From Salvia splendens (taxonomy: Eukaryota > Streptophyta > Magnoliopsida > Lamiales > Lamiaceae): a stretch of DNA of 64,000 nucleotides. The position numbers and the translations under genes are program-made. Location: assembly GCF_004379255.2 (NCBI RefSeq), contig NC_056034.1, positions 35,901,262 to 35,965,261 of the forward strand, in the 5' to 3' direction. Every line of letters begins with the position of its first letter. Position 1 is the stretch's first letter. The notes under the pieces are model-generated. The model saw nothing but the letters and a program-made list of their open reading frames with translations. It was not told the origin of the DNA and made no database searches. This document shows, piece by piece, positions 52,625 through 64,000 of this stretch.

Positions 52625-54610
52625 CTAATAAGCAACGTTGCTATATGTATAATCATCTTGACTGAAATAGGTTTCATCAAATTCTTGTATATCAATCTGA
52701 TCGTATGTGTTTCGATCAAAAACATCGTCTAAATTTTGGAACATCTCAGCCAATGGTGGTGTAGTAACAGGAGAACAATGCTGCTGAAAGATATCATCAA
52801 AGAAACCCGATGGAGTTTGTTCGGAGAAACCATTTTCGGGTTCCTCCAGCAGCAGCAACGGAAAATCTTGAATGGGAGGATGAAGCACCGAAGAGGCTGT
52901 TGTCGGATCGTGGAAATGAAGTGCATTTGCAGAGGAACCCCAAGATTCCAGCTGGTCTAGCAAAGAGTCTCCTGAGATCTGCTGTGGTTGTTGAGTTGGA
53001 GGGCCTTGGAGAAGACTCTCGATTTCCAAGGTATACGAGGAGAGCAAGTCTGGTTCTTGGCAATGATTTCTTGATGCAGAACTCTCTAACAGAGAAGATT
53101 GTTGCATAATGCAGCTAGCTTTCTGATCCGACAATGGGTGGTGTTGAACGTAGTTCATGGATTGATCTTGTAATCTCCCTGTAGTAGAAAACTCTGCAAC
53201 TGTGTTGATCTTGTTGATGCGACCATAATCAATTTGGTTACCTATGAATCTGTATCCCACAAATTTGCTGGTGTTGGAGTTGTCAGAAGACAAACAATGT
53301 TTGTCTCTCCATTGCATCATGTTTCTCACATCACTTCTGATTCTTGTGTAGAACTCCGTCCCCATTGTGGAGCCGAAGACAAGATCTTCACCTGTCAAAT
53401 GTGAGCCGAAGACAGTTTCCTTTGTTCGTCTCATGCTCCACCGATATTTCTGCAGGAAGATCAAGTAATGAATTTCATGAGGTATGCTAATTACTGATGA
53501 GATTAATGAGATGATTCTTCATTAAAGTTTGAAGATCTCATCCACTGTGAATAATATGTTATATGTGCAAACACAGGTTGATAATGATTTCCATTGTAGA
53601 AGATGAAATTGAATCCTCGCCACAAATTGGACTAGAAACGAACTTGTAAATGGCTAGCAACGTTCTCCCTTGTAAGCCCGGGGACGCCCATAACTTCAAC
53701 TATTCTCTTAGGAACCGCTTCTGCCAAAAACAAGACAAAATGCTGCTAAAACAATAATCAAATTGTCAACTTCATAAAATGACTCATGATCTTACTGTCA
53801 TATCCCAGTCTTTCAATTGCATCCAAGAATTTCTGATGCATTTTATTTGTCCAAGTAACTCTTCGCTTCTTCCCTGTATAACTTGTCTCCTCGTATAACT
53901 CCATAGCCTTCTGTTTCTGGCTCAAGCGCGCTGCATCCCCAATCGACAAAGAATCCTTGTTTGCTTCAGCAACGACAGCATTAGAAACGGATGCTATCTG
54001 AACATTTTCTTGCTGATTAGTTGCTGCCACCACTTTGTCTTCCTTCACTTGTTTTGCATTCACCAGAAGATGACTCAAACCACTTAAGCTCAAACCAGTC
54101 AAAAAATACGCAGAGAAACTAAGCGGCTCGCCTTTGAGCTCGGCCTTCTCATCAATATCTATCACTGCAAGTAATAACGAGTTGGTGCTGATCAAGTTCA
54201 CATCGAATATACACGATGTGGAGAAGCATTACCACGGGAAGCTTTTACTTACACATAACCTGCAATTTCAACTTTTCCTTAATATTTTTGATGATTGTGA
54301 CGCCGTCTGATTCTAACTTGTGCACATCTGTAATAACAAGATCAACCTTGTCCTTGTTCTCCCATATTGAATGTAAAGCATCATAAACAGTTCCAGTATG
54401 CAAAACTGAGGAGAAAAACAAGAAACATAGACTCAAATAATTAAATAGCAAGTTGTAACGAACTCAATCTAACAGTGCTAAAAAGTCGAAGCTTATTCTG
54501 TTCTTACCTTCATAATCGCAGTGTCGAAGCACCTCTGACACATTGCTTTGGCATGCTAGGCCATCATTGACAACAAGAATCCCCATAGAGATAGGTTTGT
54601 TGGCATTCAT
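52625..54610 (-). CDS. Type-B response-regulator-like GARP/Myb transcription factor with degenerate receiver
   Basis: Five exons with consistent phases: 54610-54508 (an upstream in-frame Met lies at 54625), 54405-54253, 54164-53796, 53720-53644 and 53449-52625; about 508 residues. The receiver starts [15 protein letters not shown], where the usual Asp-Asp pair is Asn-Asp, and keeps the phospho-acceptor Asp in [14 protein letters not shown]. Its end ([12 protein letters not shown]) lacks the conserved Lys of xYLxKP. The GARP/Myb-like domain is intact: [20 protein letters not shown], then [20 protein letters not shown] and ASHLQKYR. The C-terminal half is Gln/Ser-rich with acidic patches, as in activation domains. 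Type-B regulators act in the nucleus in cytokinin signalling; phosphorelay control here is doubtful. Confidence 0.85.
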
Positions 54611-55147
54611 CTTCTGTGTTTTCATGTAGATAAATTGAAGTTGAAGAGATGGTCTGTAGTTATCTAACACAAAAAAACTTGATAGTAATGATAAAATCAA
54701 AAACATTTAAACGTATAGATAGTGGTGCAACCACACTTTAATGTTTTACAAGTGAGAAACTAATCAACTAACAAAACGGTAATGACAAAACAAGGCCTCA
54801 GCTCAGGTATGTATAATACAAGGATTCTGCAATAAATATGTATTTACTACATTGCATATGAACAATTATCACGTATGATCACGCCATTTTAATAGCTTTC
54901 TGTAGTATTAAAATCAGATCACGACATGAAATACTAACAATTGAATGGAGCAAACACATCAGATCACGCCTATATTAAGAACTTCCAAATGTACACAAAC
55001 TACGAAATACTTTAGTTTGCATCCCTCCTACCTAATGTAGTATTGAGTGACGTATTTCAAATAATAAAAATAAATTCTAAGATAAAAAAAAATACACATG
55101 ACAAAGATAACATAATGATATTTATAGTTAAGAATATGTGTTGATTA

Positions 55148-55371
55148 ATACTCCCTTCATCCCTGAAAAGTATGAACTATTTCTTTTTTAGTTCATCTCT
55201 GAAAAGTATGAATTTTCTAATTTTTGAAACTCATTTCTCTCTAACAAGGTGAGACTTATTCTCCACTAACAATACTTAAAAAAAATTCTTTCTTTCTTTT
55301 ACTTTTCTAGTTATGCATTAAAATTCATGCCGAATCAAATGTTCATACTCTTTTAGGACGGAGGGAGTATA
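55148..55371. mobile_element. Stowaway-like MITE between two divergent genes
   Basis: Left TACTCCCTTCATCCCTGAAA and right TTTTAGGACGGAGGGAGTA are inverted ends; AAGTATGAACT is mirrored by GTTCATACT. It lies between the response-regulator gene and the VIT-family gene, in their shared upstream DNA. Confidence 0.85.
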
Positions 55372-55787
55372 CAGAATTGTTAATTCACTCGACTCTAATT
55401 TACTCAATTTTGTTGCATTGTTTAGAATGTTTACTCAATTAAATCTAAGTCCGTGGAATTCAGCTTTATCACTTATGTGTTTTTCATAAAAATGAACATT
55501 GTAGTAATACTAGAAAAGATGAAAAAACCAAAAAGAAGAGTAGACGTTTGACGGCCATTCGGAGTCGGGTATTCGGGTTGAATATCCGAGCGTGTGGATT
55601 CCACGAGCTCCATAGAGCAGTTGGCCCATGAAAAAGGCACACGTGCGCATCTTGACCACGTAAAACTCTGGTAACCATCTGAGCTCACGACACGTGGTGA
55701 GAGAATCCCATGCATGCTGACACGAATGCATGGTAGATTTATTAATTGATTCGGTGAAGAAAGTTAACTGCAAAATATTTGATCAGA

Positions 55788-56278
55788 ATGGAAAATACTA
55801 CTACTAATGCATCTCTCCTAGTGAATGGCAATGGCAATGGCAATGGCGATGGCGGAAATAGGAAAAGCGAAAGGCCAAAAGAGCCGTGGAGAGGGGAATT
55901 CGTGAAGAGCATTGTGTATGCAGGCCTCGACGCCATCATTACCTCCTTCTCCCTCATCTCCTCCATCTCCGCCGGCCGCCTTTCTTCCGGTTCATTCCTT
56001 TCTAACACACTCCATCTTTGTATATCTTGAAGGATTATTAATAATTTTGTGTTGCATGCAGTTGATGTTTTGGTGTTGGGATTTGCCAATCTTGTGGCCG
56101 ATGGGATTTCAATGGGGTTTGGCGATTTTATGTCGACTAGCACTGAGAAAGCCGTCGCTGCCAAGGAGAGGAGCGTCGCCCAATGGGATGTCGAAAACCA
56201 ACGGGGAGCTCAGCAGGAAGACCTGCTCCGTCGCTATCAGCAGCTTGGGATGGATGCTTCCGATGCTGCCATGGTATG

Positions 56279-56333
<55 letters not shown>

Positions 56334-56853
56334 GGACGTGATCAGTTGCTGACTATTTGTTAATTGCTAAGTGGTAACTATGTCCACAGTTGCTGACATA
56401 GTTAGCCGTTAGCAATTTAAGATAGTCAGCAACATAACAGGACCTTAGTCAACAACCTAACATACTGGCGGGTAGGTTGTGAGCATCTTCAACAAGTATC
56501 CGGACATATTGGTGGATGAGAAAATGGCGAGGGGGGTGGGAGCGGAGGAGCAATCGGAGAAGCCATGGAAGAATGGGCTCATCACGTTCGTGGCGTTTCA
56601 GGTGTTTGGATGTGCTCCCATCCTAGCATTCATCATCCTCATCCCCTTCACGGACAACGACCAGATCAAGTTCATAGGGGCGTGCGTGCTCTCTGCGCTC
56701 GCCCTCGCCCTTTTGGGCATTGCCAAGGCCAAGTTTGCAGGCCAGAACTATGCAGCCTCCATGGGGATAACGCTCTTCAACGGCGCAGTGGCTGGCGCCG
56801 CCGCCTACGGAATCGGCTGGACTCTGCGCAATGTCGCTGGCTTGGATGAATGA
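55788..56853 (+). CDS. VIT/CCC1-family membrane protein (membrane-of-ER-body-like)
   Basis: Three exons, 55788-55989, 56062-56273 and 56476-56853, give 263 residues with matching phases. After a Gly/Asn-rich N-terminus (NGNGNGNGDGGN) comes EFVKSIVYAGLDAIITSFSL, the first membrane helix, then VLVLGFANLVADGISMGFGD, the second helix with the family's Asp and Met residues. A charged cytosolic metal-binding-type segment rich in Glu follows (QEDLLRRYQQLGMDASDAAM), then three more helices ending AAAYGIGWTLRNVAGL. Close plant relatives are the MEB-type VIT proteins, which transport iron or manganese across ER-derived or vacuolar membranes. The substrate here is inferred. Intron 2 carries a (TA)n run. 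Confidence 0.85.
56286..56329. repeat. (TA)n microsatellite
   Basis: About 22 TA units lie 12 bp into intron 2 of the VIT-family gene. Length polymorphism is likely. Confidence 0.9.
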
Positions 56854-57419
56854 CTTCCATGTGATGAGGGGTGCCCACAATTTTGGAGAGTGGTTGATGA
56901 AAATGATCTCACATGTGATGTGTGTGATAGATCTCATTGGAAATTATATTGTTAGCCTTTGTATACCGACTTATTTCTACTACTAAGTTGACAATTTAAA
57001 AATTCGAAATTTTGCATTATTATTAGTTCTACAAAGTATTGTTTAAAATGCACGAAATAGAAAAACGTCGACTTTAATCCGAACATAGTATTATTGAAAG
57101 GCATCTTTTTAGTTGCCTGTATAAAATATTTCAAAATATTAATTTATCCATGTACCACATCTGAATTTATTTGACATTTTCATGAACATGCCTTGTTCTA
57201 AATTGAAAAAAAAAAAAAAACCATAGCTGAAAGTGAGTAACCTTTCTGCACTTGCTTCCAAATGTAGTAATTCAGTCATCTTCAACGATGTTTGTGAAAC
57301 CTATAGAAAAAAGAAACGAAACCATTTTAGATCATGGCATCAGTTTTTGAGTAATAGATTAAATTGTAGTAGTAATACATAACTGCAGCAACGATCTCAA
57401 AATTGTTGTGTAAATATAC

Positions 57420-60400
57420 CTAGCTAGATGTCTTAGCTGTGTCCTCGCTCAATGCTAACTGCAGCGCATGCTCTGCCTCCCGCAGGAATCGACGCGTGAG
57501 CTCTTTCTGGCCTTGACGGTATACTATACTAGCCCACTTCTTCCTGCTCATCAGAACAGAGCCGTTGCTGCTGCGAAAGCAAAAATTGTTATTCTGGCCT
57601 TGGCAGATGTACGCTGAAACTGAAGTTGGCACTGTTATCGTTACCTTGCGCCGCCCTCGCCTTTCTTAAGCAACTCGGCATCGCTCTCTTCAGTGCCTGA
57701 GCCCTCTTCAAGTTCCATCAACCTTTCGCACGAATAGCATTCAAAAAAAATCTCTTTAGTCCAGCATCTCAATATGTGCTATCTCAGGATGTCAGCTTAA
57801 TAGAAAATTAGACTTTGTAAAGGTAAATATTACTTCATGTTAAGAAGATCGACAATCAATTGCAAAGCACCGCAATTCCCACAAGCCTCCCATATAGCCG
57901 TTCGAACTTCAGTTTCAGACGGTCGTCTCTCTCCTCCAGATCCGACAACCTACAATGACGATTCTCAGAATTCAGTTGGGATAATTGACAAATAAATAAC
58001 TAAAATATGGTCATCCACAAATATCATGCTGATTGCAGAAGAAATTTGAGTTCTAAAAATCGATATAAAGTTCTTTAGTAATTTCACACACTCAATAACC
58101 ATGAAGAACTATGCAAGTAGAGAGAAACACGAAACAATATAAATGTTAAGGACGGAAAGATGATGGCATATCGCACGCACCTCCTCAAGTAATGAAAAGA
58201 CTTGCTGAAGTTTGCTTTCCGTCATGGTAACTGTTCTCAGTGCAGTTAAGAACTTTTCGGGGAAAACAAGTTTATTAGCAAACGAGGGTATCTTGCGGCG
58301 TGCACTCTTATAATCGACCCCCTGGTCATCATCATATTCCCTGCTCTTAGTGCCTCGAGGTGAGGTGCACTCAGGGAAAAAGCCATTATCTAGCAAATTT
58401 CTCGTCAAAAGACACCTTAATTCACCTTTCTACAAAGACCAAAAATGGACCAAAGGATTATCTACCTGAACCACGGAAGTTGAAACACAAAGTATGTATT
58501 AAGCAAAGTAGAGCGTGGTACTCAATCAAGCACCTGTTCTTCAAGAAGCAGCAGTTTACCCTCTGAAAAGGGCATATCGGAAATTGCTTCCACAGGATAA
58601 TGTAACTGCATCGTTCATGGATGGAAATGATGTCAATGGTGAAGATATAAGACAATATGAGAGAGAGAGAGAGAGAGAGAGAATTTTAATCAGATAAAAG
58701 GGAAGAAATAGTACATTGTTAGGAACATTACCATAAGATAGTCATCTGAGTTGTCCTTTACTATAAATCCATAAAGGAAAAGAAGCTCCTGCACCAATTC
58801 TAAACTGATCAAAGAACTCTACAAAAGGGTCAAATAATATATGAAGGAACTACCCATGCACAAAAATTGATAAATTTATCTAGCATGACCCTTGAAGCAA
58901 TACTTGCATAATTCTAAAATAAAACTTTAAAAGAAACACACAGGTCAAAAAAGTTAAAGGAGAGAATTTCGAAGAGAAGTTTCCAGAAATTCGGCATACC
59001 TCATTTCCCTTGGCACCATAACTGATAGATATCTCTTTTTCACCTTGGATAGGAATGACCCCAGCTGATGAGGGGAAGAAAAACTTAGCGTGTCGTTAAA
59101 ATCTACTTTTTTTCTAAATTAACTACATTTAGATAAAAATATGTTTCTATAGTACAATATGCTTCAGAAAGAAAGAACCCCTCCTCATTACAGAATAATT
59201 AATGACAAGTCGAAGAGTTGTACCAGAAAGAAGGTACATAGAGAAACGGGTTCCTGTCAATGATCCACTTCCATCAACCTCCCATGTTGCTGCTGCCTTT
59301 ATATCTAGACAAAGAGTTTTGCAGAATGGCAAGAGAATGACATGAGAATCTCCTTCAAGTCGTAATATACCAAACATGAATTATGAGTGATTGGCATATC
59401 TCCGTCAATTAATCTTGAGAAGTTACCATATAGGAAGCTACTCGCAATCTATTCCTTCTAAAAGTATATTGATTTATCTGGAAAAAACCTTTATAGTGCA
59501 TTACCAACCAGCATATATATGAAGAAATACATGGAAAGTAAAAGGAAAATGTGTGAAACAGTGGCTTAAAGTAAAATGCACCAAATGAGCAAACTGCATA
59601 TCAAAAACATTGAACATTTAATTAAGATAGTTAGATTACCATGATTGCAAAAATCAATGCCAGGCACTAGACCCTCAACGAATATAGAATCTGCTTGTGA
59701 GGCAGATTCAGATCCAGAAACTTGGCTTGATCCGTTCAGCTCAGTAGCTGAGAAAACACAAGCACATTTTTAAGAACCGAAATGGCGTAATCAATTCTTA
59801 GAAATGTGAACCAAAGGAAGTATAAAGTTAATAAATTGTTGGAAGTAATAGCAATTTTCCCATTTGCCAACTTTTCAGTATAATCATGACTGGTAGACCC
59901 ACCAGGAGCATTGCTGCTTCCGCACTCTCGCTCTGGTTGACCTGTTCGGAAGACATACGAGCTTGGGAAAGGAATATTTAGAGCCCGGGTCCAGAATATT
60001 GAATTCGCCCTGTAAGGATGTTTCATATCAATGGCCTTTCTTAAAGCTTTAGTCTTAACATTTTAAGTGTATAGAAGCAGAAGGTGGTCTGGACATACCA
60101 AAGGAAGTCTTCAAATCTCACTTGACTGTCAAAACCAACAAGGAAGTTATAACTCAAAAAAAGGACTGTTACCAACGTAAAGAAATTTCCAGCAGTGATG
60201 TGAAAGTGAAAAACTAAGTTACAGTCTGCACTCACCTTTCTGGATTTCCATCAAGAGCCAAAAGTTTGTCCACCAACTTTTTCACTTTCTCGTCGAACAA
60301 AGTCTTTAAACTTTTCTTCTGTTAACAGAAACCTGTCTTCAGTCACATATACTAATAGTAAATATCAGAGCAAAGCAAATAAAATGACAAGTTTAGTGTG

Positions 60401-61662
60401 AATAATCGCTAAAAATTTTGTTTTGACCACATAAAGTACAAGGTGCTACAGAATGTTGTCGAGGTTGCAACATGTTTAGGCATTTTTTATGCCATCAAGC
60501 AACTATAAGTGCAATCCTGACATTTCTATCAGCCAAAATGGAACTTTAAGCAAATTAATACTATATTATACTTTACCAGAAGTTCAGTAGCCCGATACAA
60601 TGTTGTGCCCTTTAGCTCTAAAAGATCACCATCGCTAAACCAAAGTGTACTTCCAAACTCAGTAGGGAGCATATCAAGATATCTGAGATTAAGTCACAAG
60701 ACATTTATTGTCATCCAAGATAAAACTTCCGCTTTATAAAGTACAAATGAAAAATACATTATATACATACGGTTTCCATGTAGAGTTCTTTCGTAGTCGC
60801 TCCACTGTCAGAAAGACCATCACCAAGAACCGGTCATCTACTTCTCCTTCCTCAAACATCGACCTGCAAGCAGGTCCAATTAACGGATCTTCCAGGACCT
60901 TCATCGGAGTTATTGCTAGATCAAGTGGAATCACCAGAAAAATTCCTGAGTTTACAAGCAGGTAAATCAATCAGATGGTTGGCAGGTGTAAAATCTACCT
61001 CGTTGCATTGCAATTTCTTCTCGTGAAAAAACTGAAGGAAAAGAAAGCTGCACAAAATTGGAGTTTTATAGCTACTCAAGGATCTACAATTAACTACACT
61101 AACAAACTAAATCGGTTCCCAGAGGCAATCTATCCTAAATACTACTTTATATAGAAAAAAAAATCTATATGTACCGAATTTAATCTGATAGGAGTATCAT
61201 TTATCTCAAGTACTTTTTTTTATTAAAACACTGGATCATGAAACAATACATCACTTGGTTTCAAGTTCCAAAAAGATGATGAATGTCATTACCAAAACGC
61301 TCCAGAATGCCACTATTCTAATTTCTGTGAAACATTAATAGCTAAGCAGATAAAAGCAAATATAAATCAATATTCAAGACTGAATTTTTAAGTAAAAGTA
61401 AAACTAAATACTTTACCATCAGGAGCATCATTGGACGAAAAAATTCCGAAGCCTTTACTGGAATTGCAGTATTTGATTTTACAACCACGTAACTCCGCTC
61501 CATTGACCTGAATTCAAAAGCCTTTTATCAATGGTTGTTTCCGAATTGAAAATTGGATCATAAAAAATTAACTACTAGATATTGTTCAGTTTAGAAGTGT
61601 CGACGAACATTGAGCCACTGAAGGAAAAGCTCAAGCTTGGTTTCTTCAGAAGCCATCGCCAT
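57420..61662 (-). CDS. SET-domain protein, SDG40-like protein-lysine methyltransferase
   Basis: At least 14 exons; the first, 61662-61609, encodes MAMASEETKLELFLQWLN. Then 61507-61417 (VNGAELRGCKIKYCNSSKGF), 60945-60771 (IFLVIPLDLAITPMKVLEDP and DDRFLVMVFLTVERLRK), ~60684-60580 (GTTLYRATELL), ~60319-60238, a short exon near 60120 (QVRFEDFLW), ~60006-59880 (ANSIFWTRALNIPFPSSYVF), ~59752-59643 ending VPGIDFCNH, the SET-domain NH motif, then the GAKGNE|ELLFLYGF segment. C-terminal exons down to 57420 form the Rubisco-LSMT-type substrate-binding region, ending SEDTAKTSS. The architecture matches plant SET DOMAIN GROUP 40 and the SETD3/SETD6 class, which methylates lysines on non-histone or histone targets. 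The target is unknown. Frames join cleanly where checked; not all splice sites were verified. Confidence 0.82.
58660..58682. repeat. (GA)n microsatellite
   Basis: A run of about 11 GA units lies in an intron of the SDG40-like gene. Confidence 0.85.
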
Positions 61663-61931
61663 TGTTGGGACTGTAAAGCTCCCAAGTCGGAAGGGGTTTT
61701 AGAAACAGAAGCAGCTTTCGAATAACGGGGTTTGCGTGGAGCCCTAAGCGAATTTTTTTGGTTATAAATTTATTATTGGTTTTAGAGAAGTTTTTAGATT
61801 GTTTATATATTTCAAATTGTGTATAGGCAAAATAATTATGGTTTGGAGTTTTGAAAACAATAATTGTATTAATAACTTTTTTAAAGCTTTTGAGAAATTA
61901 TTCCAGAGAAAAACGTTGGCCAAAAATCTAA

Positions 61932-63393
61932 GGCCATCCACTATGCTGTCTTTATACCGTCCATTAAACCGTCCCTTAACTACTATTTGACCACTATTTG
62001 AGGGTTCCAATGTACTTTATTCCTCCATCCCTTAACTAAGGGACGGAACCTGCAACGCTCCGTCCCTTACCCGTCCCTTATTCCGTCCCTTAATTACTAT
62101 TCATTCAATTTCATTTTTTATTTTTTTTTCCAACTCAATTCAATTAAAACAAATACACTTCATAAAAATTAAAATAACATTACAACATAAAATAAAAATA
62201 CAACTTAAATTTTTTAAAAAAAAACATAATTAAAATGTTAAAAAAATAAAAATGATATAATTTAAAATACAATTTTATATGGACATCCTTGAATGTTTTA
62301 TGTTTCACTTTCGATGTGGGACAAAATCATTCTTGGATGTCTCTATAAAAGAGAAACAACCAAGAATGATTTTTTCTCACATCGAAAGTGAAACATAAAA
62401 CATTCAAGGAAGTCTCTATAAAAGAAGAACAACCAAGAATGATTTTATCCCATATCGAAAGTGAAACATAAAACATTCAAGGTTGTCTCTATAAAAGAGA
62501 AACAACCAAGAATGACTTTGTCTCACATGGAAAGTGGAACATAAAACATTCAGGTTGTCTCTATAAAAGAGAAGCAACCAAGAATGACTTTGTCCCACAT
62601 CGAAAGTGAAACATAAAACATTCAAGGTTGTCTCTATAAAAGAGAAGTAACCAAGAATGACTTTGTCCCACATCGAAAGTGAAACGTAAAACATTCAAGG
62701 TTGTGTCTATAAAAGAGAAGAAACCAAGAATGACATTGTCCCACATCGAAAGTGGAACATAAAATATTCAAGGTTGTCTCTATAAAAGAGAAGCAACCAT
62801 GAATTATTTTGTCCCACATCGAAAGTGGAACATAAAACATTTAAAGTTGTCTCTATAAAAGAGAAGCAACCAATAATGACTTTGTCCCACATCAAAAGTA
62901 GAACATAAAACATTCAAGGTTGTCTCTATAAAAGAGAAGCAACCAAGAATGACTTTGTCCCACATCGAAAGTGGAACATAAAACATTCAAGGTTGTCTCT
63001 ATAAAAGAGAAGCAACCAAGAATGAGTTTCATAAATACGCAAGCCCATCAAATATATGTGGGCTATTACGAATTTTTTGTATTTATTTATTTGTAAAAAT
63101 TGTTTTTAAATATAAAAACAATTTTTATAAATAAAAGTATTTTTTTAAAAATTCGATTTTTTTTAAAAAAAATTGATTTATTGCGTCAGCACGTGACGAC
63201 GCCCACTCGCGGGCCGGCGAGTGGGCGTCACGCACGACGCCGGGTCGTGCCACGTCGCCTAGGCGCGTGGCGAGATGGTCCGTCGCTTGTCTCGGCGACA
63301 CGGGACGGGACGGCGAGCTGTAACGCGTCGCGTGACGGACCCGTCTCTCCGGGACGGGTCGCGGGACGCCGGCGCGACGCGTAGTGGATGCTC
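61932..63393. mobile_element. Harbinger-like element carrying 73-bp tandem repeats
   Basis: Ends GGCCATCCACTATGCTG and GCGTAGTGGATGCTC are inverted repeats flanked by TAA (61929-61931 and 63394-63396). The left part has repeated CCGTCCCTTA motifs, the right 200 bp are strongly GC-rich (GCGTCACGCACGACGCCGGG), and the middle is a tandem repeat array. No transposase or Myb-like ORF is present, so it is non-autonomous. Confidence 0.7.
62285..63030. repeat. 73-bp tandem repeat array with an inverted first unit
   Basis: About ten units with TTTGTCCCACATCGAAAGTG, AACATAAAACATTCAAGG and TTGTCTCTATAAAAGAGAAG recur at 73-bp spacing. The first unit (62285-62345) runs in the opposite direction to the second, forming a hairpin of roughly 55 bp per arm. 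Because 73 is not a multiple of three, staggered minus-strand frames appear in successive units; they are artefacts. Confidence 0.92.
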
Positions 63394-63396
63394 TAA

Positions 63397-63789
63397 TAAG
63401 CCAAAGCACCGCAACTACTGGCAATGTATTGGCCTATTGGGTTGTGTAGCACTCACTGACTGCAGTATGATTTGTAGGAAATTGGATTGGTCTGACAAAC
63501 TGTTCCATTTTGTACATTGTTTTTGCTTACTACCTAAAGTTGGATTTTATTTATGAATATTGGCATGGAACCTCCAAAATAAGACCGAGTTATGACTCAC
63601 TCAACCAGCTGGATTAATTTTGCAGCAGGTCGTCGTAGATGATGATGATAGGCCGTAGTGTTGATTCAAAATCACTTCTTTTCTGTGAGGATTAACAAGT
63701 GTATCAGGGTGAGATAAATACTTTTTATTATTAAATCAAGTACAAAATTAATTATTATTTGTATATCTAATAAAGTACTAGTAACATTG
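63397..63789. other. Intergenic stretch, nothing recognised
   Basis: No gene, RNA or terminal repeat was recognised between the Harbinger-like element and the SINE candidate. Confidence 0.4.
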
Positions 63790-63799
63790 AATATATAAA

Positions 63800-64000
63800 A
63801 AGGTGATTCCGTCGCCTTGGCGGTGAGGCCCAACATCATGTGAGGGGGTTAAATCAGGGTACGCAATAGCCTAAGGAGGGACTTAACCCACTGACTGCCA
63901 GAAGCCCATCTCCCAAGGGGCTCCATTTGTACCTGAAAATGGAAGCAACTAAACGACAACAGTGAGATTTGAACCCAGACTCATTGCAGCAAGATCTTCC
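63800..64000 (-). mobile_element. Possible tRNA-derived SINE, minus strand, cut by the window end
   Basis: On the minus strand, TGGGTTCAAATCTCACTG resembles an RNA polymerase III B box, followed by GGGCTTCTGGCAGTCAGTGG and a body ending in CTCACCGCCAAGGCGACGG. The A-box side would lie beyond the window. It differs from the SINE at 41804. Only the B-box-like motif supports this call. Confidence 0.35.

Noticed and set aside
61005..61045. Extra coding exon of the SDG40-like gene (LSFPSVFSREEIAMQR)
   Set aside because: Splicing directly from 61417 to 60945 keeps phase and gives the family's continuous DGIFLVIPLDL sequence; the segment is intronic.
62416..62986. Overlapping minus-strand frames with similar proteins
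   Set aside because: Artefact of the 73-bp tandem repeat; each frame is a staggered reading of the same unit.

Overview
This is nuclear DNA from a flowering plant. Single-copy genes have many GT-AG introns, there is a plastid 16S rDNA insertion, and plant-type Ty3/gypsy (Tat, Athila), Mutator-like, PIF/Harbinger-like and Stowaway-like elements are abundant. Gene and repeat style suggest a eudicot, possibly an asterid such as a Lamiales species; that placement is a guess.

Left third (1-28.5 kb), a retrotransposon landscape. Element A (221-7791) is a Tat-lineage Ty3/gypsy element with near-identical LTRs and a TACAG target duplication. It has lost almost all of pol but keeps an open gag and a multi-exon antisense gene. 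A dead minus-strand gypsy fragment (about 10.64-12.77 kb) abuts a truncated, multiply broken Athila-type element (about 12.77-16.99 kb). Element B (20507-27988) is a second member of A's family, with apparently identical LTRs and a TGCGG duplication. It keeps protease and pol but has a damaged gag and no antisense gene. B sits inside an exon of a SABATH carboxyl methyltransferase gene (pieces at 19500-20506 and 27989-28456), splitting it.

Middle (28.5-45 kb), AT-rich DNA full of small DNA transposons: Stowaway-like MITEs, several nested in one another at the same internal TA site; two tRNA-derived SINE copies, one inside a plastid 16S rDNA fragment; a PIF/Harbinger-like element with a Myb/SANT-like ORF (36845-38897) and its ORF-less derivative (43804-44416); and remnants of a Mutator-like element carrying a plant-mobile-domain start.

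Right third (45-64 kb), a gene cluster: a small conserved plant protein (45117-45566, +); a KsgA/Dim1-type rRNA adenine dimethyltransferase gene (52315-45619, -) whose second intron holds a 3.9-kb Mutator-like element and which has two frame lesions; a type-B response-regulator-like transcription factor with a degenerate receiver (54610-52625, -); a VIT/CCC1-family membrane protein (55788-56853, +); and a SET-domain protein of the SDG40 type (61662-57420, -). A third Harbinger-like element full of 73-bp tandem repeats (61932-63393) and a possible SINE end close the window.

Most notable points: two defective members of one retrotransposon family with complementary losses; a conserved UAG-CAA-UCA leaky-stop context between protease and pol; an antisense spliced ORF in element A; and a Mutator-like element in which a transposase ORF and an opposing plant-mobile-domain ORF are cut at the same point.
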